Made by a program: the position numbers and the translations under genes. This document shows positions 24,802-35,430 of a stretch of DNA of 64,000 nt, one piece after another. Under the pieces are notes generated by a model, which saw only the letters and a list, made by a program, of their open reading frames with translations, was not told the DNA's origin and did no database searches. The first letter of the stretch is position 1, and every line of letters starts with the position of its first letter. Origin of the DNA: Magallana angulata (Eukaryota > Mollusca > Bivalvia > Ostreida > Ostreidae); assembly GCF_025612915.1 (NCBI RefSeq), contig NC_069111.1:56808462-56872461 (forward strand), written 5' to 3'.

Positions 24802-26820
24802 ATGTCGGAGTCTGTGTTTGTGGTACTGTGTGAGATATTGGGGACCTCACAACAGGTGGCTATAAGGAGGGAGACAGTGGACATCACAGAGATGCTGGAT
24901 AGACGAGTGACACCTACTGATCGACACATTGCGATGGTGAGTGGAAGTAGGAGAGAAGGTTTCAGACTGAAGGGATCAGATGTGGACTGGATGTTCTGGC
25001 CAAACAACCACCGAGTGATCATGGACATGTCTCAGTCTGAGTATTATAACAACACAGCACAAAAAGCCTTGATTCTCTCTGACGGTTCTGAGAGTCCACC
25101 AGGATTCACTCTACTTCTACTTCTGACACCAACAATATGCAGTAAAACAGTCCAATCAGCATGTGTCAAAATGAATGGCAGAGTCTATATATCTAGTTCT
25201 ATACACAGACAATTAACTTGTTCTGCAGTATTTTCTAATTCTACTGTACATGGACCCTGTGGTAGTGGTGCAATTGGAGTACAAGAATATGACACTGCTT
25301 TCTGTTTTGTTTGTGACTTTTGGCCTCCATCTGCCTCTTTATGGATAGACAGATGTCACTCGTGGCCTGGCCCAGAAGTTGTCAATGACATTGTCAGAAG
25401 TGGATGTCACTTTGTAGCAATAGGGCACCCGTTCGGGCCCCATGAAAATGAAGAATGGAGATTTTCTTATTCTCAGGCCGAATATAAACTAGTATACTCA
25501 ATGAACCACTCTCAGTTTTTGACATATGGATTGTTAAAATTATTTTTAAAAGAAGTTATTAATCAACAATCAGAAGAAACCAATAAACTGCTGTGTTCCT
25601 ATCACATGAAGACAACAGTTTTTTGGGCGATACAACAAAACACACAACCTCACTGGTGTCCACAAAATCTCCTGGCCGGTTTCTGGGTCTGCTTTAAACT
25701 CCTCCTTAAATGGGTGTATAAGGGGATCTGTCCCAACTTTTTCATCCCCCAAAACAACCTGTTTCTGACAAAGGTCCATGGCTCAGCACAAAACAGATTA
25801 TTCCTACAGTTACATGAATTGTACAAGAAAGGTCTGGCCTGTCTGTTACAGAGTCCCTCTATCAGGTCCCACCTCATTGATGTCCTGTACCATCCCAGAC
25901 TTTTTATTTGTGTAGATGAAAAACTAATCGCGCCTGAAATCATCACTGATGTTGAACTTTTTTTGGCGATCCTAGAAAGCATGCGTAATCAGCACTTAGC
26001 AGATCTCTATCATTGTATGAAATGCCTTATCACAGTACAACATTTAATAGCTTCACCCCTGACAGAGTGTCAAATCATCAAACTACAGACACACACAGCG
26101 GACAATTTTAAGAACATTGCATTTATTCTAAAAAACATGCAAATTAATTCAAGTGACAACAAACATACGTATATCGCTGACCAAATGTCCCTCCACATGC
26201 TAAAACTAGCAGCCACGTTTGGGTTTCTTTCAGACATGTTGTACATTGCCATGTATTATTACAAGACATTAAGATACAGGGAAGCTATATCTGTTATAGA
26301 GATGTCAAAGGTCAAGTTAGCACAGCCATATGTGATGTCTATGAGCCATGAAGACATAGAGAGGTATACCGAGGCTGTAGGGGGGCAGTCCTGGTCTACT
26401 AAGTTGAGACTGGCTGTTGCGTTTGATATAGAACTTAGCACTGCTATCTGTTTTATCAGTGAAATTATACCAGAACAACAGTCTGTTCGACAGAACAAGG
26501 GTGGTGCATTATATATCCCAGTGTTTGTAATGTTACACTTTCTAGAGTTCTTATGTTACAGACACATTGACACAGCATTATCACAAGCAGCTCTAGATGA
26601 GCTACAGGTCCTGGTCCACCATAATCAGGGGCTGTATACACGTGATATGCGTAGAGGCATCTCCTGGGAGATCCTGGGGATCTGTCAACAGATCACAGGG
26701 GACCTTCAGGCTGCTCTATACTCATACCAACAGTCACTTATCACACAGGGTCCACGCAGCAAAATAAAAACAGCTACACAGAAAAAAATACAGGACATAA
26801 TGGAGATAACCGCACAGTAA
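24802..26820 (+). CDS. Mab-21/cGAS-like receptor family nucleotidyltransferase, C-terminal TPR-like region
   Basis: An intronless frame of 672 codons. Residues 47-66 (SGSRREGFRLKGSDVDWMFW) give the nucleotidyltransferase GS motif (G48-S49) and the D60-x-D62 metal pair. A likely third acid is D164 in EYDTAFCF, about 100 residues on, close to cGAS spacing. The Mab-21 C-lobe follows: EWRFSYSQAEYKLVYSMNHS (218-237), LKLFLKEV, then SYHMKTTVFW (266-275) and CPNFFIPQNN. The second half has no catalytic motif but holds helical pairs resembling TPRs (MYYYKTLRYREAISVIEMSK; GDLQAALYSYQQSL). Family members sense nucleic acids and make cyclic dinucleotides; many bivalve paralogues are uncharacterised. The catalytic residues look intact, so activity is plausible but unproven. 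It has no signal peptide or membrane segment. It sits alone on the + strand amid minus-strand tetraspan genes, which suggests retroposition or independent insertion. Confidence 0.88.
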   Translation: MSESVFVVLCEILGTSQQVAIRRETVDITEMLDRRVTPTDRHIAMVSGSRREGFRLKGSDVDWMFWPNNHRVIMDMSQSEYYNNTAQKALILSDGSESPPGFTLLLLLTPTICSKTVQSACVKMNGRVYISSSIHRQLTCSAVFSNSTVHGPCGSGAIGVQEYDTAFCFVCDFWPPSASLWIDRCHSWPGPEVVNDIVRSGCHFVAIGHPFGPHENEEWRFSYSQAEYKLVYSMNHSQFLTYGLLKLFLKEVINQQSEETNKLLCSYHMKTTVFWAIQQNTQPHWCPQNLLAGFWVCFKLLLKWVYKGICPNFFIPQNNLFLTKVHGSAQNRLFLQLHELYKKGLACLLQSPSIRSHLIDVLYHPRLFICVDEKLIAPEIITDVELFLAILESMRNQHLADLYHCMKCLITVQHLIASPLTECQIIKLQTHTADNFKNIAFILKNMQINSSDNKHTYIADQMSLHMLKLAATFGFLSDMLYIAMYYYKTLRYREAISVIEMSKVKLAQPYVMSMSHEDIERYTEAVGGQSWSTKLRLAVAFDIELSTAICFISEIIPEQQSVRQNKGGALYIPVFVMLHFLEFLCYRHIDTALSQAALDELQVLVHHNQGLYTRDMRRGISWEILGICQQITGDLQAALYSYQQSLITQGPRSKIKTATQKKIQDIMEITAQ

Positions 26821-26869
26821 ATAGATACATACAGTTCGATGTTTTTGTTTTGCACAAACACTATTGCGG

Positions 26870-26954
26870 CCATCCATTGGGAATATGTTGTAACATATAT
26901 TACAATATGTATTGTAATACATATTATAATACCCGGTATATTCCCAATGGATGG
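26870..26954. repeat. 85-bp palindrome just after the cGAS-like gene
   Basis: CCATCCATTGGGAATAT and its complement ATATTCCCAATGGATGG flank an AT-rich core that is itself partly palindromic. It begins 50 bp after the stop codon, so it may fall in the 3' UTR and fold in the transcript. Confidence 0.8.
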
Positions 26955-27339
26955 AAGTTTTTTGAAAATTTTTACAAGATTGGAGTAATTAATTGATTTA
27001 TTGCTTGCTAGGATGAACCGTATTGTCACATGTATTCCAGCTTAGTAGGAATACATCAGATTGTAGTATGTTAAACAAATTTTTCAACAGTTTCCTTTCA
27101 AAAATCTCCCATTTTTACGTTTAATTGTGCCATAGCCATGGATGAGTTCTTCCGGATTTCTGGTTCAAAGAAATTTTAAAATTGGTACAGATTGATCTTT
27201 ATGAGACAAAACATTTTAAACAGAATGTCGCAGAACAGAACACTATTGATTGTGAGAAATATACTAGTAGTTTTGCTTATTTTCAATAGATTTGTTTGGT
27301 TTTTTCAATGTGAAAAAATATTGTCAAACATTTAATTAG

Positions 27340-28070
27340 TATTGAGCTAATTGCTTTTCTGATCATCTGTTGTCCGTCGTCCGTCAGTACCCCTTTCTGT
27401 GAAAATTTCACATTTTAACTTCTTTTTCCAGAACTGATGGGCCTTATTTAACCGAACTTGGTACATCAAAGACATCCTTATGGGAAGGAGATTACAAATT
27501 GTCAAAATAAAAATAAACTCTTTTCAAATGGGAGATAAACAGGAAACAGTGAAAATAGGGTGTATGTCTTAAAAAATTCTTTTCAAAAACCACTTCACCA
27601 AACAGCCAAAAATAACAGAAAAAACGTACATAAAGTGAAGATTCTAAATTGTAAAAGGGGCTCAAAGTTTAAAATAGAAATATATAGGGAAAATATTTAA
27701 AAATCTCTTTAAGACCTACAGTGTTTCAATTTGTGAGATTACTATACAAACATCCTCAGATAGTGAAGAAATCATGCCCCGGACCAATATTGGGGCCCCA
27801 AGAGGGGTTTAAAGTTTAACATGGAAATATTTAGGAAAAATGTTTAAAAAACTTCTTCTTAAGAACCGCAATGCTATTGTAACAATTTGTGAGACTAATA
27901 TTCTATGCAAATATCCTCAGATAGTGTAGATTCTTAATTGTTCAAACCATGACACCCAGACCAATACCGGGGCCCCAGGAGGGGTTCAAAGTTTAACAGA
28001 ATTATATAGGGGGAAATGTTTGAAAATCATTTATCAAGAAATACAATGCTACGTTTAGTGTTTTTTAATT
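27340..28070. repeat. Degenerate interspersed repeat with three internal ~175-bp units
   Basis: Units share GGGGTTCAAAGTTTAAC, a 'TATATAGGG-AAATGTTT' block, 'AAGAA-CGCAATGCTA', 'TTGTGAGA' and 'ATCCTCAGATAGTG'. They are preceded by CATCTGTTGTCCGTCGTCCG and by 'TGGGCCTTATTTAACCGAACT'. I recall this type of sequence as a common diverged repeat in bivalve genomes, but the family cannot be named. No coding capacity. Confidence 0.6.
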
Positions 28071-28921
28071 ACTTTTTAAGCATTTTACAATTTTTAGCCA
28101 GGCTTTGCTGTAAGCATACTAGCATTCCTAGGCATGCAATTTTGCCAGTGTTTCTATAAATACATGTAGCACAACTGCAAAATTTAAACAAAATATCGAA
28201 CAACGACAAATAAGAAACTTCCGCTATACCAAAAAGTTACAGAGATCTTGGTTTGCCAAATCCATTGGGGATTTTTGTGAATGAATTTAGCAAGGAGTTT
28301 TTATTTTTGTTTTCTTTTTAGTTACGTTTTTAAAAAAAAAACAAAGACTATGCATTTTGGGCACAAATACAATGTGCATGAATTTTCATGAACTACTTTA
28401 CAAAGGATTGGTATTCGGTTGGACATTGAAGTAATGGGGAATTGATTTTATAAAGCTTGTTTCAAAATGCAATGTACTATTGACAATTTTCTACTAGACA
28501 GACATATATATTTACATTCTACTGTGTTTTTCCATTAAATTCCGTGATGTTTAAATGCCTCTAAATGCAACACCTATTCACTGCGTATGGATTTACGAGT
28601 AATTTACATAAGTAGTTCTCAAACAGTGATTTCTATGTTATCAGTTAAAAAATGTATTTCATGAATGTTGTCAAAACACCATGTTTTATAATTATTCAAC
28701 AAAAAAATTGACTTTATTGTTAACAGCAACATTTCAAGAGTTATTTATCATGGATTATATTTTCATGCTCGTCGATCTTATCTCAACAGTCTATGTGAAA
28801 ACCAGTTTAAACCGGTTTTACAAAACAGCTGTTCTTGTTGTTACTTATTCACTCCCTCCGTGATCTGCACTTTATATCGATTTATTTAATAAACAATTGA
28901 TTTCTTCAGTAAGGGAATGTA
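28071..28921. other. Intergenic, nothing recognised
   Basis: AT-rich. A 60-codon frame at 28681 is not convincing. Confidence 0.5.
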
Positions 28922-29089
28922 AATATAAGCATTAAATGATTTATTTTTGATGTCGTCGTGTCAATAACTGCCGTCAGGTGAGCAGACAAATTATCATAAC
29001 GCGCTAACGCGCGTTATTCAATTTGTCTGCTCACCTGACGGCAGTTATTGACACGACGACGTCAAAAATAAGTCATTCAATGCTATATT
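28922..29089. repeat. Long palindrome, TAAGCATTGAAT / GCGCGTTATTC family, copy 1
   Basis: Arms of about 65 bp, nearly perfect (three or so mismatches), from AATATAAGCATT to AATGCTATATT. The loop is ATCATAACGCGCTAACGCGC followed by GTTATTC. The outer ends and the loop match the palindrome at 61531-61691, but the middle of the arms (GTCGTCGTG, CCGTCAGGTGAGCAGA) is different. See findings. Confidence 0.92.
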
Positions 29090-29112
29090 AGTCACCGGTA
29101 TTAGCCGCCGCC

Positions 29113-29115
<3 letters not shown>

Positions 29116-29193
<78 letters not shown>
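29116..29193. repeat. (GA)n microsatellite
   Basis: About 39 GA units, starting only 26 bp after the preceding palindrome. Confidence 0.95.
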
Positions 29194-29197
<4 letters not shown>

Positions 29198-30963
29198 AAC
29201 CCCCGAGATTCCCAGTCTTTACTACACAATGAAAAAATGACAATAACAAACCGTCAACCATCTCAAAAATATGCGTAGTGACACATCAAAAGAGTACTTT
29301 GATATTTATGTCATTTAATGCCTTGAGGCTTAGGAATATACGGTTGGTCAAGTTAATGCATCTTATATCTTAGGATATGATGTTCAATAATGTAAACTTC
29401 TTTTTAAAATGTATTGTCAAATCGTGGAATGTGTGGGAACAATATTTTTCAAGAGTTTCATACAGAAACGGTGCACTATCTTTAATATCAGTCCGAGAAC
29501 TTTTTTCTTCTCATGTGAAATATACTTTAATAATAATAATACTTCTGTTTATGAGTTATGCATATGTTGGGCCTTTACCAATTATTGTAATTGTGTTTGT
29601 GCCAATATTTGTACCTGTATAATTATTTAAACACAGATTTTGAAATAGATCACACTATAATTCAGGAGAGCGATGTTGCACATGGGCGTCTTGTTAAAGA
29701 AAACTGCATGCATGAATAGATCATGTTTTAAATGTTTACATTTACTTTTGCAAGTCCAATCCACACTGTGCAAAAGTAATTCCCTTTGCGGGGTCAACCA
29801 AAAGGTCAAAAGGAAAAAACAACTTTTCCCTTCTTTATGCAACCAAATATTTGGGCGTCCTGTGAATAATTCTCTTGGGCTTTAATTTGTTTCTTCGATG
29901 TATGGGTTGCTTCACCTTGGGGCAATCAACATTCACAGTGGAAACGGATTTCTAATGTCAAATGACGAAGTTACAACCCTCTTAACTACAAAGGCTACTG
30001 TGCGTTTTCACATTAAGATGGCTGCCAGGAGCCATAACTTTTGTAAAGTGTGGATTCTTCTATAAAATAGCGAAAACGTTCAATTCTGTATAAACTTTTT
30101 CGTGACTTCACAATGATCATAGCACGCGCTTATCGCTTGGATTATGTAAACATAAAATCTTGGTTATTTTAACAATTCTGAACAATTAAATTTGCCTTTT
30201 TCAAATGTAAATATAAGTAATAAAACAGCAATGTTAAAAATTTCACCGGGATATGAAGTTGGTTGGTCACGTGATCAAATCTTGTGAAGCATACAGAAGA
30301 ATGATCCCAGAATTACAGTACTATTTCCAAAACTTCAAATAATTAACCAAAAATGCATATAAAATATTCATACACTTGTTTAAATGTTTTACTTTTATAC
30401 AAATAATCGAAGTACAAAAATGTATTTTATATATTCATATATACACAACAATGTACAGAAAAGATAAAACTTCTACATAAAAAGTTGTCAAACTGCATAG
30501 TACTATGTTCATGACAAGTTTCCAGAATACCATTATCTCCCATGTTGAATTTCATCAAAGCATACATTATTTTTTGTGCTAAAAATGGACATCCTGTTCT
30601 CATGATTATTAAAGAGAATTTTAATTAGTTTTTATAAATAAAGCCAGACATTCCAAAAATCAGAAAACTAATGTAGAAATAAGGAAATGTTTAAAATTTT
30701 CAATTTTGTATGCAGAGTGAAGTAAACGTTATGAATGACTAATGTAATTGTGTTACATAATATATACAAACCAGATGATTGGATAACAATGAATGGTCTA
30801 TTTACGATGACAAATTGAGTATGATTTCATGCAGTGGAATGTATTGTGGAAACTGCGAAAAAATCTCTCTAAAAATACATTGGTAAACTGTCCAATAACA
30901 GCTAAAAAAAATTCCATCTAAAAGTGATCAGTATAATAATGTCAGTAATGGCACAGGCTCTCA
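29194..30963. other. Intergenic and 3' flank of gene B, no gene recognised
   Basis: Open frames at 29377-29885 are AT-rich and without domain or splice context. The last few hundred bases are probably the 3' UTR of gene B on the minus strand. Confidence 0.5.
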
Positions 30964-33151
30964 TCAGTAGATGGGTGGGGCTGGTTTGATCATGTGACCA
31001 GCATATCTGGGCTTCTCTTCGCTCTTTTTCTGATCATACCGGACTTGTGCGGCAGAGAAAGCTGCACAGAATCCTCCAAACAGAACCATAAATCCAGACA
31101 TGACCATCAGACCGAAGGAGAAGGAGAGGTAGTTCTTGTCCGGATTCTGGATCCACTGCCGGTTCACGACGGACATGGTGCCGAATATCAGGATACAGAT
31201 CCCGGTCACTACGCCTGTCAACAGAGAAACAAACACTCAGGCAATGATGTGAAGTGAATGATATATAATAATTATTATCATAATATGACCTGGATTAAAA
31301 TTTGCTGTGTTCAAGAAAAAAAAGCAGTGAAAAACTGCAAGTAGCACCCCTGACAGATTTAAAATCTTTAATTTTTCAGACAATTGTGAACTACATGAAA
31401 TTATAATAAATATTTGGTGTTATTTGATACAAAAATAGCAGAATCATGGAATTAAGTACTCGCGTAAAATAAGAACTCTAAATGCATTTAAATTAAGTAT
31501 TTTACTTCCATCACAGCAGCCTAAAAAAAAAAGAACCCATCGTAATCTTTTATTAGCGTTGACTTCTTGGGAACTTACCGCACACAATGGCCGCCACCCC
31601 TACAGACATGAGCGCCCCGAAGCTGTTCCGACCGTGACAGATGTTGAGATGAACAGAATGATCAGAGCGAGGATGACCAGCTCTGCTAACATGGTCAAGG
31701 TCATCATCACTTGTATAGACAGGAACCAGGCTAGAAACAAGACAGAGAACCAATCAAATGTAGCAACTCATCATTGGTAAACTTAACCATACAAACTAGC
31801 TGTTAACCAACTTTTATTTTACAAGAGATTAACTGGTCTGCAACAACTCATTTTTGCAATCCAAATGTAAAATATCTGGAAAAAATATAATATACATGTA
31901 CCAAAACAACTAAGGTTTGGTTCAAGGCAAGAAACATTTGTGATGATAAACATGGCAAAAACATCTTGCACACAAGTATAAGATGATTTACAGTATATTA
32001 AATTTCTTTATAGCTGTATGATTGTAAAAAAATTAGTTCGAGTCTGTACCAAGTTCCTGTTTCCAATACATTTTTCTTAATATATCTAAATCCATGAAAA
32101 ACATGCCTATTGCCTAAAATTAAATTATCTTTGGTATCTACTATAGAGTATAGATTCCTTTTTGATCCAAACAGTTTTAAACTACTTGAAGTTATAACAA
32201 AAAAATTGGTGCTCTCAATTTTTATATTCTCACTATTTAATAAAACACAAAGGATTCGCGAAATTAAGTACTCGCATCAAATAAGGAATTATGCATTTTA
32301 AACAAACATAAAATACCTCTTAAAATTGTGTGAGGATCGTTTTCTGACAATTTCTGAATGGTTTAAAGATGTTACAATTTTGCCCAATTCACAATATAAG
32401 AAAATGTTTTTTTCTTTTCAATTTCTAAATTTTTTGTTGACATGGTCATATAGGGAATCTCAAACATAGAGAGAGGAATTTATTTTTGGATATATATCGC
32501 TTTCAACCATTCTCATGAAAATTTGGTATATCCATAATACCGGTAAGTATGAAATGAGTTTTGCTGTACAGGTATATGGGACAGTATAAGTGAAATCTGT
32601 GGGTCGATCTACATTGTACGTACATGGGTTGATCCAGTGGAAGATTGGTCGGTACTCGTAGGAATAAATCCACCAACAGCCATCGTATATCTTCCCGTTG
32701 TAATCATTGAAGTAAGTCCAGTGGTTAAAGCATGCCTCCCATAACCCCAACTGTTAAAAATAAAATCAAAATATCAAACTTGAGTTTTTTAAATTATTAA
32801 CTCAATAAGGACACTAGCTGTTCAGTTAATAAAAAATATGGGAATTTGGTTCTCTTTATCTATGGATCAGCATTTACAGATACTAAGTACAGTTACTCAT
32901 TACATGAATTATGAAAATATTTAAATTATCAAATCCATGCACGTACATAAACAAAACTGAATTTCATTTCCTGTTTACCTGAGTACACATGTATCTTCAC
33001 TTACCTTAACAAATCCATTCGTCATTTTGTAGCGATCATCTGCTTCCAGCCAGTTCGGTGTCGCGAAAGAAATAATAAAAAATAAAAAGCCCACCGAAAT
33101 GAAGCCTAGAGCCGAGAGGAGCAGATACCTAGACCTGTTCCAGGTCGCCAT
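30964..33151 (-). CDS. Claudin/PMP22-superfamily tetraspan protein, gene B (one base short in exon 3)
   Basis: Minus-strand exons are 33151-33005, 32750-32624, 31730-31579 and 31214-30964. Exon 1 encodes TM1 and W of the signature (ATPNWLEADD). Exon 2 encodes LGLWEACF, DYNGKIYDGCWWIYSYEY and INP. Exon 3 encodes TM2/TM3 (SWFLSIQVMM...). Exon 4 encodes the QNPDKNYLSF loop, TM4 and a tail ending PAPPIY, a PPxY-type WW-binding motif. Splice phases agree with genes A, C and D. Exon 3, however, is 152 nt where A, C and D each have 153, so the frame closes after GTASGRSCL while the expected FGALMSVGVAAIVCG lies one frame over. All other sites are intact. This could be a sequencing or assembly indel, a segregating allele or early decay. 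With one base restored the product would be about 225 residues. Confidence 0.8.
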
Positions 33152-33257
33152 TTTGCCGTTTAGCTACACCGGAAGTTGACAGGTGAAAATTGAAATGGAA
33201 GAGTCAACTTTTGTCATAGGGGGGTCAAGGTAAAATTAAATGAGAGAGACAGAGAGA

Positions 33258-33326
<69 letters not shown>

Positions 33327-33648
33327 ACGTGAATTTCCAATTTCACCAGTATATTGTACATGTTTATATCGTTGATTTGTTACTGTTTGTACATCGGATA
33401 ACGTCTATTTCAAAGACTCTCAATATTATATTCACATTTTCAAATGTCTTTGTGATAATAATACGAATCAATTTTGAACCCTAAAACCCAATAAATTCAT
33501 AAATATCTGTAATTAACTTTAGATGTTGTTATTTTGATTCTTTTCCGTTTATGTCATTTTTCATATTTATGTATGTACTTACCGGGTCTCCTGTAAAATA
33601 CCCACTTCTGTACTTTACTATGTTTAATTTGTATAATCTGATGAGCTG
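33152..33648. other. Upstream flank of gene B with a (GA)n tract
   Basis: A 5' region with an interrupted (GA)n microsatellite at 33241-33321, about 90 bp upstream of the gene B start on the minus strand. Confidence 0.6.
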
Positions 33649-33651
33649 CAT

Positions 33652-33685
<34 letters not shown>

Positions 33686-33828
33686 GAAGGATAATTGTGT
33701 TTGCCGGGGGGGGGGGGGGGGGGTCCGAGGCATATTTTCGCGATAATTTTACTATGTAAATTTAATAAATTTTCATTTTCCAGGGGGGGTCGGGACCCCC
33801 CCCCCCCGACCCCCCTCTAGATCCGCGC
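33649..33828. mobile_element. Short TIR element, CGCGGATCC family
   Basis: Ends TGCGCGGATC and GATCCGCGCA. Flanking ATGAGCTG occurs on both sides (33641-33648 and 33829-33836), an 8-bp direct repeat. An alternative parse with flush 12-bp TIRs leaves AGCTG as a 5-bp duplication. The interior is non-coding with long G and C tracts. A 3' end of the same family (TTAGATCCGCGCATG) is at about 60755-60768. Confidence 0.8.
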
Positions 33829-34036
33829 ATGAGCTGTAAAGCTTAAAGAAATAAAGAATGAATGAATGAAAACGTGAGTGACACAAAATGGGCGTGTCTT
33901 AATTATAGCATAACCGAAAAACGGTATTGGATGCGCCGCGTAGTTATACATAGCATGTGCTTCATAAAAAATAGTGGTTTTAAAATAATGTGTTTTAAAT
34001 TGTACAAATTGGAAATAATATAAATATAAGTAATAA

Positions 34037-34176
34037 GGAATCATTCTTTGAATATTATGAGGTGATAATTTCAGTCGGAGCGTGGTCATATCTATCATAA
34101 AGCCCTTCGGGCTTTATTGGATTTGACCACGCCCCCGACCGAAATTGTCATCTCATAATATTCAAAGAATGATTCC
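34037..34176. repeat. 140-bp palindrome with GCCCTTCGGGC tip
   Basis: Left arm GGAATCATTCTTTGAATATT and its complement at the right end. The arms (about 65 bp) carry roughly 10 differences, and the centre is AAAGCCCTTCGGGCTTT. The outer arm sequence TAATATTCAAAGAATGATT recurs without a partner at about 55447-55466. A related decayed piece lies at about 44003-44060. Confidence 0.85.
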
Positions 34177-34618
34177 TTTTTCCTTAAATACATGTAATGC
34201 AGTATAGACTGCACATACAACATGTATATGTGTTGGAGAAACATTTTGAAATATGTAATGAATAATTTCTATCTAAGCTCTATACTGTCGATCATATCAC
34301 GCCAATTTGGCACAAAAATAATTTTGAAAATATACTGTACATGTATGAAGGTCTGATATGTATACTATAGTATGTATCTAATGTAATGGTGTATTTAAAT
34401 GCATTATACGAACAACAGATGCGTCGTGAAACTAATTTCGCAGTTTAAATTATTCAAATAAAATAGGATTAAATGAACTTTAATTTCTTTTTCAAATCAA
34501 ATGATTATGACTATAAAATTGTGAACTAGTTAAATGTATATATAAAGAGCAGATTAAGTAAAAGTTTCAACTTTTTTATTGACTCTCGTCAGAGACATAA
34601 ATATGTTGTTTATGTCTC
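34177..34618. other. Spacer between foldback elements, nothing recognised
   Basis: AT-rich. A small hairpin (CAGAGACATAAA and TTTATGTCTCTG) at about 34590-34620 directly precedes the large foldback. Confidence 0.5.
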
Positions 34619-35430
34619 TGCTCTCTATGGTGGCATATCTCTGCCCCTTGTGTGCAAGTTATTTTTCTATTAATTATGTCGACATGCAAGATAAATATGT
34701 TGACATACAAGATAGTTATGTCAACATGCAACATAACTATGTTGACATGCAAGAAAACTGCAATCAAATTAGAGTTATAAAAAATGTCGCCAACATGTGA
34801 CATCCAAGATGCTAGATACGCTACCTATTGATGTCAACATGCAACTTCTTTATGTCAACATGCAACTTCTTAATGTCGACATGCAACTTATTTATGTCGA
34901 CATGCAACTTAGTTATGTTGACATGCGAGATAAATATGTTGACATGCAACTTATATAAGTTGTATGTTAACATAACTAAGTTGCATGTCGACATAAATAT
35001 GTTGCATGTCAACATATTTATCTTGCATGTTAACATAACTAAGTTGCATGTCGACATAAATAAGTTGCATGTCGACATCAAGAAGTTGCATGTTGACATA
35101 AATAAGTTGCATGTCGACATAGATAAGTTGCATGTCGACATAAATAAGTTGCATGTCAGCATATTTATCTTGCATGTTAACATAAATAAGTTGCATGTCG
35201 ACATAAAAAGGTAGCATCTAGTATCTTGGATGTCACAGGTGGGCGATATTTGAGATTTTTTGAGATTTTGTATAATTCTTATCTGATTGCACTTTTCTTG
35301 CATGTCAACATAGTTATGTTGCATGTTGAAATAATTATCTTGCATGTCAACATATTTTTCTTGCATGTCGACATATTTGATTGAAAAATAACTTGCACAC
35401 AAGGGGCAGAAATATGCCACCATAGCTCTC
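34619..35430. mobile_element. Foldback element, about 810 bp, with internal 21-bp satellite
   Basis: Long inverted arms of about 200 bp at each end. The outer ends are CTATGGTGGCATAT and ATATGCCACCATAG, followed inward by CTGCCCCTTGTGTGCAAGTT and its complement, then GTGACATCCAAGAT. The arms themselves carry 21-bp-type words (ATGTTGACATGCAAG). The centre is the array at 34832-35210. It has no real coding capacity. Arm mismatches are moderate. I cannot assign a superfamily. Confidence 0.85.
34832..35210. repeat. 21-bp satellite array, about 6 inverted plus 12 direct units
   Basis: Consensus unit TTGCATGTCGACATAAATAA plus G, each with the palindromic core ATGTCGACAT. The first six or so units are in the opposite orientation, and the switch is near 34970. 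Because 21 is a multiple of three, heptapeptide-repeat open frames appear on both strands (for example STCNLFM, LHVDINK). These are by-products. Confidence 0.92.

Noticed and set aside
29377-29630. Hydrophobic open frames of 73-81 codons
   Set aside because: Two overlapping AT-rich frames with no homology or start context. Hydrophobicity is expected from T-rich DNA.
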